Below, in pieces: positions 25,430 to 34,316 of a stretch of DNA of 64,000 nucleotides. The notes under the pieces are model-generated. The model searched no databases and was not told where the DNA came from. It worked only from the letters and a program-made list of their open reading frames with translations. Every line of letters begins with the position of its first letter. Within the stretch, counting starts at the first letter, position 1. A program made the position numbers and the translations under genes. The DNA is from Prochlorococcus sp. AG-363-B04 (lineage in GTDB: Bacteria; Cyanobacteriota; Cyanobacteriia; PCC-6307; Cyanobiaceae), in assembly GCA_003278465.1 (NCBI GenBank), contig QCFC01000006.1:1-64000 (forward strand), read 5' to 3'.

Positions 25430-26922
25430 AGAAGTTCAATTATCCTTTTCCTTAGGTCATTATATAGAACGGGAGAATTCCCAATTCTGTTTACTGCTAG
25501 TGAGGCAATACAACAACCTAATGCAGCGCTAACCATCATCTCTTCCTTGCTAGCTAATCCTATCGATAATATAGCAAGAAGAGAATCACCAGCTCCGGTT
25601 ACATCCATTGGATTTGCAGAAAGAGCGGGAAAGTGCTCCCTATACATTTTTCCAGAATTATCCTGCTCATATGCAATAAATCCTTCTCCGCCAAGTTTCA
25701 TGATGAGTCTTTTAGTAGATGTAAGCCGAATTAGGCTCCTACTTAATTGTTCCAAGCTTATATCATGTTCTTGAATTGCAACCCTTGCTTCTTTTTCGTT
25801 AGGACAAAGAAGTGAGAAATTTTTCAAGCGACTTATAAAGCCAACTTGACTACTACACTGTACATCACCAAATAAAAGAAGATTATATTTTGAAGATAAC
25901 TCATGTAAGGTTGAAAGAACATTATCTGTGATTACACCATATACAAAATCGGAAATTACGATTCCTTGGCATTTTGGTGCAAGCCTTTCCAAGGCTTTTA
26001 TTAATTTATTTTCAACATCAATATCTAGATTATGATCATCTAATCGACTTACTCTAAATAGCTTTTGGTTCTCAACAAGATACCTTTTCTTGAATGTAGT
26101 GGGCCTACTCGTGTCAACAATTAATTCATTTCCTATCCCACTTTCCTGAAGTTTTCTTTGAACAAAATCAGCATTCTTATCTTTTCCTACAACTGAGACT
26201 AGATCACATTCTGCACCAAGAGCTTTTATATGAGAAGCAACTATTGCTGCGCCTCCTAGAAAATTCTTTTTTTCTAGTTCTCTGACAACAACAACAGGTG
26301 CTTCAGCACTTAAGCCAACTGGTTCGCAAGCTGAATATTGATCAACTATAGTATCACCTAATACAATGAGTCTTGTTGACTTCCATGACTCCATTGATTT
26401 TAATAATATATCTAGAGTTAAATTCTGTCGTTTGCAGACTTTTAGGAAATCTAAACGTCGTTTCTCACTCAGTTCACTTTCAGAAAAGGATAGTAATTCA
26501 CTTCCTAAGTAGTTAACTTCTCCAGCATGGAATTTAACTAAGCCACCTTGTTTGTTTTGGAGTGAAATAGCTTTGATAATTATATCTTCTTGTGAAATCT
26601 TAAACTCATTGCCCAATAAAAGGATTCTTGGTCTTAATTTTTCTATAACCTTATCTAATTCATTTCCTTTCAATAGAATAATTGCACTAGCAACGCCTAG
26701 GAGGCTTAATGCTTCTGCTCTTTCTTCTTGCGAAAACGGAAACCTTAATTCTTCCCTAACAATGGAGTTGCCTTTGATAGCAATTACTAATGGTGCCCCC
26801 TGCTCATACCCATAACGCAAATATCGTATATGTCCAGGATGGATAGTATTAAAGTGACCGTAACCTAAAATGCAATCATTTAGATGGCAGGAATCTTCTA
26901 GTTTAAGTATTTTTGTCTTCAT
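25420..26922 (-). CDS. HldE-like bifunctional heptose kinase/nucleotidyltransferase with reversed domain order
   Basis: In this 500-residue protein, residues about 15-140 form a cytidylyltransferase-like nucleotidyltransferase domain (GHFNTIHPGH, 22-31). Residues about 180-500 form a PfkB/ribokinase-type kinase with GGAAIVASHIKALGA and the DVTGAGDS anion hole and catalytic Asp446. In E. coli HldE the kinase comes first; here the order is swapped. The expected chemistry is phosphorylation and then nucleotidylation of a heptose phosphate or related sugar. The GmhA-type gene three positions upstream supports a heptose route. Confidence 0.8.
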   Translation of the reverse strand: MKTKILKLEDSCHLNDCILGYGHFNTIHPGHIRYLRYGYEQGAPLVIAIKGNSIVREELRFPFSQEERAEALSLLGVASAIILLKGNELDKVIEKLRPRILLLGNEFKISQEDIIIKAISLQNKQGGLVKFHAGEVNYLGSELLSFSESELSEKRRLDFLKVCKRQNLTLDILLKSMESWKSTRLIVLGDTIVDQYSACEPVGLSAEAPVVVVRELEKKNFLGGAAIVASHIKALGAECDLVSVVGKDKNADFVQRKLQESGIGNELIVDTSRPTTFKKRYLVENQKLFRVSRLDDHNLDIDVENKLIKALERLAPKCQGIVISDFVYGVITDNVLSTLHELSSKYNLLLFGDVQCSSQVGFISRLKNFSLLCPNEKEARVAIQEHDISLEQLSRSLIRLTSTKRLIMKLGGEGFIAYEQDNSGKMYREHFPALSANPMDVTGAGDSLLAILSIGLASKEEMMVSAALGCCIASLAVNRIGNSPVLYNDLRKRIIELLWN

Positions 26923-27971
26923 AGTTTTATGATAACTCTGCCAGCACTTAGGCCCTTACGCATAGAAACAATAGCTTCATTGATTCTTTCTAAAGTATAT
27001 TCTTCACTTATTAATCTATCAAGTTTTAAAATTCCTTGATTTAATAACTTTAAAAATCTTGGGATATCCTGTACGGGTTTACATTTGCCGCCATGAGAAC
27101 CTATAATGATTTTGCCAAAATGTAGAGGTAGAGAGTGGATAGAGATATTTTCATCGTACTTTGGAACGCCAACTAAAACAAGTTTTCCTTCTGAATTAAT
27201 TAATTTATAACCTAATTCTATAACAGAAGGCAGACCTGTGTTATCAATGAAAGTATTTAATGGTGAATTACCTAGTATTTCATTAATAGCTTTTTCTGGA
27301 TCATTATTAGAAGCATTAATTACATGACTAGCCCCCAATTCTTGTGCGAGTCGTAAACGATTATCAAAAAGATCTATTGCAATAATCGGCCATGCTGATT
27401 TTAGGGCCGAAGCTTGAATGATACTTAAACCAATTCCTCCTGCTCCATAAATAACTACTGAATCACCTATACGAACATTAGCGTCATTTTCGACTACACC
27501 AAATCCAGTTGTAATTGCACAGCCAAATAGCGCTGCTTGATTAGGATTGATCTCAAAATTGACTTTTGTACATCTATTTTCACTTACAACAGCATGCTTA
27601 TTGAATGTAGTTACTAAGCCAGCATTAAGTTCCTCTCCCCTCCATCTATACATAGGTGGAGCGGACTCAATTCCATTCCCTTTTCTCCAATGCAAAATCA
27701 CCTTATCTCCAGCTCTTACTGTCTTAACTCCAGGCCCAACCTTTAAAACAGATGCAAAACCTTCATGTCCTAATAAATGTGGTAGAAATTTATCAGGACC
27801 TTTCCTGCCATCCATTTCACCCACTTGAGATCCACATATGCCACTGACATGAAGTTTAACCAAAACCTGACCAACTTCAAGTGAATTTGGCAATTCAATT
27901 GTATCGATAACTAGGTCTTTATGTTGTGCAACTAAGATGGCTGCTTGTGTAGTTTTAGGAAATTCAATCAT
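26919..27971 (-). CDS. medium-chain alcohol dehydrogenase family enzyme
   Basis: This 350-residue MDR has a GroES-like N-terminal domain with the catalytic zinc ligands (Cys in GICGSQ, His-Glu in LLGHEG) and a Rossmann domain with VIYGAGGIGLS. The four-cysteine structural-zinc lobe is absent and replaced by a Trp/Arg-rich stretch (HWRKGNG...MYRWRGEE). The frame is open to 28025, but the Met at 27971 (MIEFPKTTQ) clears the upstream gene and matches the family start. Its stop overlaps the HldE-like start. It probably oxidises a sugar alcohol or reduces a sugar. Confidence 0.75.
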   Translation of the reverse strand: MIEFPKTTQAAILVAQHKDLVIDTIELPNSLEVGQVLVKLHVSGICGSQVGEMDGRKGPDKFLPHLLGHEGFASVLKVGPGVKTVRAGDKVILHWRKGNGIESAPPMYRWRGEELNAGLVTTFNKHAVVSENRCTKVNFEINPNQAALFGCAITTGFGVVENDANVRIGDSVVIYGAGGIGLSIIQASALKSAWPIIAIDLFDNRLRLAQELGASHVINASNNDPEKAINEILGNSPLNTFIDNTGLPSVIELGYKLINSEGKLVLVGVPKYDENISIHSLPLHFGKIIIGSHGGKCKPVQDIPRFLKLLNQGILKLDRLISEEYTLERINEAIVSMRKGLSAGRVIIKL

Positions 27972-27975
27972 GATA

Positions 27976-28650
27976 TTATTCAAAATAAATAAATGAATAA
28001 TCACCACTATAACCAGATTTATCAAACCACCATTCCCACTCTTTGGGATTATTAAATGCTTCGCAAGTTACTTGCCAATATAATAGGTTGGCCTTTTCTA
28101 TCTCATTACGATAGCTTTCCACGCAAAGATATTTGTTTTTGATCCCAACCCGCTCTATTTCTCTAAGGGCTAAATCTAGTTCATAAGCATATAGGCAATG
28201 TAAGGTATTTATGGATATTACTAGATCAAAATAATTATCAGGCCAAGGTAATTTAGTTACATTACCTTTAGTTAATTGGCCTTTGATATCTTCTAAACTA
28301 TGTTTAATTGCGTATTCTGAAATATCTAATCCATGAACTTCTGCTTCGGGTAATATCTTTAAAAAATCATATAGCAAATAACCTTTTCCACAGCCTATAT
28401 CCAGTATTTTGGCCTTGGGTGGTAGTTTATAATAATTAGCCATGGAAATAGCAACTTTTTCCCAGCGTCCTTCAATATAATGATATCCTCCATAGCAAAT
28501 ACGTCTATCTCCATCCCAATAATCAAAATCAAATCTTTTAGCTAATTCTGCTGCTTTTGCTTTTGGATATTCCAAATCATTTACTCTTGCAAGATAATTA
28601 CGTTTTGTACTCTTGTGTAGAGTACCCATAAAGTCTATATATTTTTTCAT
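27976..28650 (-). CDS. class I SAM-dependent methyltransferase
   Basis: This 224-residue protein has SAM motif I ILDIGCGKGYLLYDF (near residue 80), motif II/post-I VHGLDISEYAI, and motif IV YFDLVISINTLHCL. It resembles small-molecule methyltransferases found in O-antigen loci. Its start overlaps the isomerase gene end by four bases, so it is co-translated. It may methylate the nucleotide sugar or glycan made by this operon. Confidence 0.75.
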   Translation of the reverse strand: MKKYIDFMGTLHKSTKRNYLARVNDLEYPKAKAAELAKRFDFDYWDGDRRICYGGYHYIEGRWEKVAISMANYYKLPPKAKILDIGCGKGYLLYDFLKILPEAEVHGLDISEYAIKHSLEDIKGQLTKGNVTKLPWPDNYFDLVISINTLHCLYAYELDLALREIERVGIKNKYLCVESYRNEIEKANLLYWQVTCEAFNNPKEWEWWFDKSGYSGDYSFIYFE

Positions 28651-29258
28651 TTTCCTTGGATATAGTGCTTATTCAAATTAAGCCATTGAATGCACATATT
28701 AGAAACTATCATTTGTGCATCTTCTGAAACTTGCATATCATTCACAGCAAAGTGAATAGGAGATTTGACAATGTCTTTACAACGTCCGCCCGAGAAGCCT
28801 AAGATTGCATAGGTTTTCATTCCAATATTATTTGCAGTTTCTATTGCTTTATAGATATTTTCTGAATTACCACTACCAGATAAAGCTATTAGAATATCTC
28901 CACACTTTCCCTTTAATTTTATTTGATAGGAAAAAATGCTATCATATCCAATATCGTTGGCTAAGCAAGTTATTACAGAACAATTTGCAGGCAATGCCTC
29001 TACAAGCAGGCCAGGAACATTTTCTTCTTCTAAGGAACATTTTCCAACGCCATACTCCAGGTCATTTGCAATATGTAATGCATTGGCAGCACTGCCCCCA
29101 TTCCCACAGATATAAATTCTTTTTCCTTGGATCCACGCCTCTAGAAGATCAACTGCTAGATTGTTAATTTGATGTAGTATTTCCTCATCAAAACAACCCA
29201 TTAAGCGGTTTAAATAAGCTGTTGAGAGTACAGAAAAATTAGGATCGATGTTTTTCAA
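28647..29258 (-). CDS. gmhA: GmhA-type sedoheptulose-7-phosphate isomerase (SIS domain)
   Basis: This 203-residue SIS-domain protein has the phosphosugar-binding segments ICGNGGSAANALHIANDL and ALSGSGNSENIY and a C-terminal helix with VSEDAQMIVSN, as in phosphoheptose isomerase. The normal product is D-glycero-D-manno-heptose 7-phosphate. The neighbours (nucleotidyltransferase upstream, HldE-like kinase downstream) fit a heptose pathway. No GmhB phosphatase is visible in the window. Confidence 0.75.
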   Translation of the reverse strand: MKNIDPNFSVLSTAYLNRLMGCFDEEILHQINNLAVDLLEAWIQGKRIYICGNGGSAANALHIANDLEYGVGKCSLEEENVPGLLVEALPANCSVITCLANDIGYDSIFSYQIKLKGKCGDILIALSGSGNSENIYKAIETANNIGMKTYAILGFSGGRCKDIVKSPIHFAVNDMQVSEDAQMIVSNMCIQWLNLNKHYIQGK

Positions 29259-29274
29259 TGTTTAATAATCCCCA

Positions 29275-29988
29275 TTATGAATCAAATAATGATCTTGCCT
29301 GTCTTAAGCTTTCTGGCGTGCCAATATCAAAATAAGGCTGTTGAGTTTGCCAAGCAAGTATTTGGCCAATCATTAGAGGAATAACTTGATTACTAAAGTC
29401 ATGGAATTTTTGGTTCTTTTTAATTAATTCATTTAGGAATTGATTTTCGAATGCGTAGACAGCAGCGTTGGCTATATTTCCCGGAGGATTAGCAACCTTT
29501 TCGTGAAATGAAGTGACAATTTTATTATGGTTAGTTTCTATAATACCACAACTACCTGGGGCCTCTGTCTTAAAGGAAAGCATAGTAAGCAAACAACTTG
29601 AGGGCCTTGCTTTATGTGCTACTAAAAAGCCAGATAAATCATCGGTTGTTAAATTATCAGCATGAATTAATAATCCAGTAGAGTCATTAAAAAATTCTTT
29701 ATTTGCTAAAAGAGTTCCAGCCGTACCTAATAATCGCTTTTCGTTAACAGTTGTTATTTTCATTTTCCCCGAACTACGACACTTTAAAAATTTTTCTACA
29801 TCTTCTGCCAGATAGCAAGTATTTATTAAGACACTTTCGCATCCAAGTATTTCAAGCTTGCGAAGCCAATGTTCTAGTAATGGCTCTCCGTTAATAGTCA
29901 CTAAGCATTTTGGAGTGTGATAGGTTAATGGTCTGAGACGTGTTCCCAACCCTGCTGCTAGCAGCAATGCTCTAAGCGGTTTCTTCAT
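29275..29988 (-). CDS. nucleotide-sugar pyrophosphorylase (HddC/RmlA-type nucleotidyltransferase)
   Basis: This 237-residue protein has the signature LLLAAGLGTRLRPLT and PKCLVTINGEPLLEH, an HADN metal-binding motif near residue 110, and the PYFDIGTPES motif near the C-terminus. The size matches small GTases such as HddC (GDP-heptose) rather than tetrameric RmlA. It is the first gene of the long minus-strand operon, so the promoter should lie between 29989 and about 30080. The nucleotide used cannot be determined by eye. Confidence 0.75.
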   Translation of the reverse strand: MKKPLRALLLAAGLGTRLRPLTYHTPKCLVTINGEPLLEHWLRKLEILGCESVLINTCYLAEDVEKFLKCRSSGKMKITTVNEKRLLGTAGTLLANKEFFNDSTGLLIHADNLTTDDLSGFLVAHKARPSSCLLTMLSFKTEAPGSCGIIETNHNKIVTSFHEKVANPPGNIANAAVYAFENQFLNELIKKNQKFHDFSNQVIPLMIGQILAWQTQQPYFDIGTPESLRQARSLFDS

Positions 29989-30078
29989 AAGAGGCTTACC
30001 CTTGTCATGATTATAATGTTTACATTCGATTTCTAAAAGGATGAAATGAACTATTTTTAACTTCTGGTAAATTAATTG

Positions 30079-30432
30079 TTATTTTTTATTTTTTAATGCT
30101 ATCCCTCCAAAGTTGCCTGTTTGCGAATAATCAATATGGGCAAAGTATAATTCCTTTTCTGTTTTACCTGAGAGTGCCGATTGAGAACAAATACAGTTAG
30201 TAATTGAGTTTCATGCTATGTTCGCGCAAAGAGTTTGAAACACTATATTTTTCGGCTCAAATGTAAATAATTTCCCTTTACTAACAATTCTTGAGAGTGC
30301 AACAGCGTGGCTACCAATGTTGGAATCAAACTCTATGACTGTATCATCAGGTATCAATAGTTGTTTGCATATATCTATTTCTTCTTGTGAGAATTCTCAG
30401 TAGTCCTTAATACTTTTACCAATATATATCAT
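30079..30432 (-). pseudogene. truncated FkbM-family methyltransferase
   Basis: The frame from ATG 30432 starts MIYIGKSIKDY, then has SQEEIDICKQLLIPDDTVIEF, a motif I (SNIGSHAVALSRIV) and FEPKNIVFQTLCANIA, and ends in DYSQTGNFGGIAL. This follows the N-terminal half of a known FkbM subgroup. Two in-frame stops (codon 12 and after CANIA) and loss of the C-terminal half make it dead. Confidence 0.75.
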
Positions 30433-30778
30433 TTTTATTGTAAATCATCCAGCCATCCTTCCTCTTTATGAGTTCATTGAAGCAACCAAGATAGATGGAC
30501 ACTAGTCCATGGCGATTCATAACAGACAGGTATTTGAGGAATTCTTATTCATCTATTTTATCTCACGATTCATCTCTAAAAGTAAAACAAGTAATTTTTT
30601 GTATTCTGGTAATCAATATAAGTTCATTTATGATTGTATTTTAAAAAATTCTTTAAAATTTTTTCAGTGCATAATTTAATAATACTCAGAACCAGTCAAT
30701 ATCTTTAAATCCTAATCTGATAAGTTTTCTTCTCAATATCCTCATCTTCATTAACTTTTCATATATTTTTAAAGGTCT
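30433..30778. other. AT-rich intergenic, nothing recognised
   Basis: There is no believable ORF or hairpin. It presumably includes the lost upstream part of the methyltransferase pseudogene. Confidence 0.4.
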
Positions 30779-31351
30779 TCATTTGCTTACTCTTAATATT
30801 GAAACTTGAGTTTTATTAACTCTCGTTAATAAATACTTATCTGCAAAAGCTCCAAGAAAGGTATGTAGTGCACGGTATACCCCATCTCCCCACCATGAGC
30901 CTATAGTATAATCATCAAGGATGATTAATGAATTCTTATTGGTCATCTTATGGCAATACATTAGATCAAGTAGTACCCCTTCATATGTGTGGTCTCCATC
31001 AACATAAAAAAGATCAACTATTAATTCCTTATTAAGTTCATAGAAACTTTCAATGCCACCTCTAAAAATAGAGACATTTGGAAATTTATAAAACCTTCTT
31101 TTAACCTCTATATATATTTCATCCATTATTTCCTGGTTAATACTTTGAATACCATACCAGGCATTGTGGTTTTTAAGGGAAACCTTCCATGGGTCAATAA
31201 GGTGCAACTTCGATTGTGGAAAGTGTTCTACAATTTGTGAAGAGAAATCCCCTTTCCATACCCCAATTTCGACTATTGATTTAGGAGTAATTGAGATTAA
31301 ATCTAATAAGTTTTTGATTCTGTAGTCCTTGTGGTCTAACTTTTGATTCAC
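30779..31351 (-). CDS. class I SAM methyltransferase (Methyltransf_24 type)
   Basis: This 190-residue protein has IVEIGVWKGDFSSQIV as SAM motif I, LHLIDPW as the acidic post-I motif, and YVDGDHTYEGVLLDL plus LIILDDYT. The last two are typical of Methyltransf_24 proteins linked to sugar and lipopeptide modification. It is a single gene between the FkbM pseudogene and the repeat-containing glycosyltransferase. The target is probably a glycan; not provable here. Confidence 0.75.
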   Translation of the reverse strand: MNQKLDHKDYRIKNLLDLISITPKSIVEIGVWKGDFSSQIVEHFPQSKLHLIDPWKVSLKNHNAWYGIQSINQEIMDEIYIEVKRRFYKFPNVSIFRGGIESFYELNKELIVDLFYVDGDHTYEGVLLDLMYCHKMTNKNSLIILDDYTIGSWWGDGVYRALHTFLGAFADKYLLTRVNKTQVSILRVSK

Positions 31352-31588
31352 TAGGTGGTGTTTGCTGAATTCTTTATTCTTTAAATTACAGCAGTAGCGT
31401 TATTTTAGCTTTTTGCTTAACAAAAAATAAATCTTTTTTCTGCCAACACTTTATTAAGTGTATTATCATTAGTTGAATACACACAGATAGTTTACTTGAC
31501 TTTAATTCACATAAATATTAGATTTTGTATATAAAAATTAATATTAGCCTCTATTCATCTTTGATATCTAAATTTTATTTAAGTCCAC

Positions 31589-33916
31589 CTATAGAGATAT
31601 GTTATTTATGAATTTAGCAATACTTTTAGATGTGAATTCTTTACTTAATTTCACATCTTTATATGCGCCCCATTTTTCCCCAGTGACTTCTAAGCATTTA
31701 ATACTTGTATATTCAGTCTTGAAAGTTTTGAATTGAAGCTCTAAATTTATTTGCATATCTTCTTCTTGATCTCTTATCTTTTTAGAAAGTATAATTAGTT
31801 TTAACCTTGGATTCTTGATTCCCATAAGCAAATGAAATCCACTACCTTCAGTCCCGGCTATAAACTCTGTATTTTCATATAATTTAATTTGTTTAGAAAA
31901 GGTTGTCTTTTCAGGGTAAATTATTGTCCAACCATATTCTATTAAATTTTTTTCGATCTCATTCTCTTCGCGAAACTTACGGTGCCTATTATTTAGCTTT
32001 GATCTTGACATGTATATTCTTCTTGGGTGATATTTCGGGATTGTTTGCCCTGTTTTATTAGTAAAATAATCATTGTCTGTAGATATCACCTTTATGTTTT
32101 GTATATTCTTTTTATAGAGACTAAGATATGAACTTACAACTCTAGCGTGCTCAGGCCTTATGTGATTACGCAAAACCATCGTGGGTTTTGGAATCATCAG
32201 TTCTCCTACTCTAATTGGCAAATCTCCCTCGCCTACATGTAATATATTTTTGGAACTAATATCTAGTAGTTTTGATAATTTATTTTTATACGCTCTAAAT
32301 CTGTCCGGAATAATTATGGTTATTTTATTTAGGCTAAAATTTCCTTCCGCCCAGAAAAGCAAAGGATATATACAAGCGCACATTTCAGTTAAAGCATGAC
32401 CAAAGTGTTTGAAATTTAAGTATCTTATCCAGATAGCAGTTCTATGTTCTTCTAACGAAGGGTAGATTGACAAGTCAAGCTTCTGTCTAACGCCAAGAGG
32501 AAAATCCTTAAAATCAGTACCTTTTCCTCTTTCTAATATACTTTCTTCGTAGGGAATCCCCTCACTATTGTGTACTCCAATTATATTAGTTATTATCCCT
32601 TCTTTTATTAGGTAATATTCAAGAGAACTAAAACTTTCCTTCGTTTTACTAATTAGTGAATTATAGTTGTCATTTGAAGTGAAACCTACTGTCTTTAGCT
32701 GCTCATAGTCCAAATCGCAAAAGTATTTTATAGTTCCATATATTCTGGAATCAAGCTTATTTATATTTGGATAATTATCTTCTACCATCTCTATATTATT
32801 ATGTTCATTATTTTCTTTGATTTCCGTAATCCTCGGAATGGAGTCCTTTCCTAGCCCCAGACCTTTAAGCATTTCCATTCCATCAGAAAGATATATATAG
32901 GTTTTTTTATCTTCTTTCAAAGCGAGGGAATTTCTTAGGGAATTTATTCCCTGTTTGATTCTCCCATGTTTTATCAGAGCGAATCCAAGTCCTTGGTATG
33001 TTTTCCAGTCTTCTACAATTAACAGTGATTTCCGAAAAGACTCAATTGCTGATTCATATTTATTGGTTTTGAGTTGAGCCCATCCTAGGTTAAGGTATGC
33101 ATTCCATTCTTCTATCATTCCAATAGACTTTTCAAAATTATCAATTGCTTCAATATATTGTTTATTTCTATATAGAGCACATCCTAGGCCCTTATATGAA
33201 GCCCAGTTTACTTTGATATCAAGTGAATTTTGGAAGGCTATTATTGCTTCTTCGGTTTTATTATTTTTATATAGAGCCGATCCAAGTTCTCGATAGGTAA
33301 TCCAGTCTTTTTTTATTTCAATTGACTTTCTAAGAGCCTTGATTGCGTCTTCAAATTGGTTATCTCTATTAAGAGCACATCCAAGACCTCTGTATGAGCC
33401 CCAGTTCTCTTTGGTCGATAGAGATATTTTATAAGCTTTAATAGCACCTTTAAAATTTCCTGTTTTATATAGGACTGAGCCAAGCTCACGATATGTTGCC
33501 CAATCTTTTTTTTGTTTTAAAGCTTCTTCGAATGCCTGAATTGAATTTTCGAATTGGTTAGTCTTATATAGTAACGTTCCCATTTGATGATATGACTGCC
33601 AATTTTTTTTAAGTGTTAATGATTTACTAATTGCCTCTATTGCTTCTGGATATCGATTTTTTTTGTTTAGGTTATATCCTAGCCCAAGGTAGGAATTCCA
33701 GTCTTCTTTCAATGCAATAGATTTTTGAAAGGCTTCAATCGCACTGGTGAATTTTTGTTGATAGGTTAGGGCCCAGCCAAGGCCAAGGTATGCATTCCAG
33801 TCTTCTTTTATAGCAAGAGCCTTATGGAATGCTTCGATTGCCCCTTGATAGTCCTTTCTCTGATATTTGCCTGAAGCAAATTTTAGTAACCCTTCCAGAG
33901 TAGTCGCCTGTGACAT
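31589..33916 (-). CDS. 33-residue-repeat protein fused to GT61-like glycosyltransferase
   Basis: In this 775-residue protein, residues about 37-366 hold ten TPR-like repeats of exactly 33 residues with a fixed (K/V)EDWxxYxxLG core. The C-terminal part (about 490-750) resembles the GT61/DUF563 glycosyltransferase domain: FKHFGHALTEM, LMIPKPTMVLR, RRIYMSRSKLNNR and EFIAGTEGSGFHLL. The repeats are one residue short of canonical TPRs and far more uniform than usual, so they arose by recent internal duplication. It probably glycosylates a protein or long glycan whose recognition depends on the superhelix. Confidence 0.75.
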   Translation of the reverse strand: MSQATTLEGLLKFASGKYQRKDYQGAIEAFHKALAIKEDWNAYLGLGWALTYQQKFTSAIEAFQKSIALKEDWNSYLGLGYNLNKKNRYPEAIEAISKSLTLKKNWQSYHQMGTLLYKTNQFENSIQAFEEALKQKKDWATYRELGSVLYKTGNFKGAIKAYKISLSTKENWGSYRGLGCALNRDNQFEDAIKALRKSIEIKKDWITYRELGSALYKNNKTEEAIIAFQNSLDIKVNWASYKGLGCALYRNKQYIEAIDNFEKSIGMIEEWNAYLNLGWAQLKTNKYESAIESFRKSLLIVEDWKTYQGLGFALIKHGRIKQGINSLRNSLALKEDKKTYIYLSDGMEMLKGLGLGKDSIPRITEIKENNEHNNIEMVEDNYPNINKLDSRIYGTIKYFCDLDYEQLKTVGFTSNDNYNSLISKTKESFSSLEYYLIKEGIITNIIGVHNSEGIPYEESILERGKGTDFKDFPLGVRQKLDLSIYPSLEEHRTAIWIRYLNFKHFGHALTEMCACIYPLLFWAEGNFSLNKITIIIPDRFRAYKNKLSKLLDISSKNILHVGEGDLPIRVGELMIPKPTMVLRNHIRPEHARVVSSYLSLYKKNIQNIKVISTDNDYFTNKTGQTIPKYHPRRIYMSRSKLNNRHRKFREENEIEKNLIEYGWTIIYPEKTTFSKQIKLYENTEFIAGTEGSGFHLLMGIKNPRLKLIILSKKIRDQEEDMQINLELQFKTFKTEYTSIKCLEVTGEKWGAYKDVKLSKEFTSKSIAKFINNISL
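32819..33808 (-). repeat. ten tandem 99-bp coding repeats
   Basis: This is the DNA counterpart of the ten 33-residue repeats. Each 99-bp unit encodes a Trp-Tyr-Leu-Gly core, and neighbouring units are similar enough at DNA level (for example around 33660-33810) to allow slippage or unequal crossing-over. No unit departs from 99 bp, so the frame is kept. Confidence 0.75.
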
Positions 33917-34100
33917 GTCAAGTCATTGCTTGCCATCAAATTGAGGCTGAGTGAAATACTGAGCAAAAGCCTACTCTGACTATATAAAAAAGCTAAGTAA
34001 GAGGCCACAATTACTGCAACAGCTTAATTACATTGAACCAGCGACGAATAGAGTAATTTTGCCTAGTGACTATTAGGTAGCTCCGTTTGTAGAACTAAGA
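33917..34100. other. divergent promoter region
   Basis: The gap lies between the repeat-protein gene (minus) and the small ORF at 34101 (plus) and should hold both promoters. No clear elements were identified. Confidence 0.35.
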
Positions 34101-34229
34101 ATGTCAGGCCACTACGCATATGATGAAAACGGCCCTGACATAAAGAGAGAGGCGCCCTATTGTCCCCATTATAAGGGTGCCTTTCTTAATCCCAAAATCA
34201 AGTCCTTTGATTATGGATTTTTGAACTAA
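34101..34229 (+). CDS. small protein, 42 aa
   Basis: The ORF starts MSGHYAYDENGPDI and continues REAPYCPHYKGAFLNP, then a short basic/aromatic end (DYGFLN). Composition is protein-like, with a Cys-Pro-His cluster. The open frame stays open through two potential hairpins. It lies upstream of the FkbM gene at 34317 and may share its transcript. No family is recognised, but the character matches tiny proteins typical of Prochlorococcus. Confidence 0.5.
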   Translation: MSGHYAYDENGPDIKREAPYCPHYKGAFLNPKIKSFDYGFLN

Positions 34230-34316
34230 ATTAATTAGGATCAGTTTAAAGTTGGAGTATGTATTTGCTTTTCCATTCCTAGCCAGTGACACTTACCAGT
34301 AACAATAAAAACAGTT

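Noticed and set aside
32819-33808. CRISPR-like periodic repeat
   Set aside because: The 99-bp periodicity is coding (33-residue repeats) with no spacers. No CRISPR array or cas gene was seen in the window.
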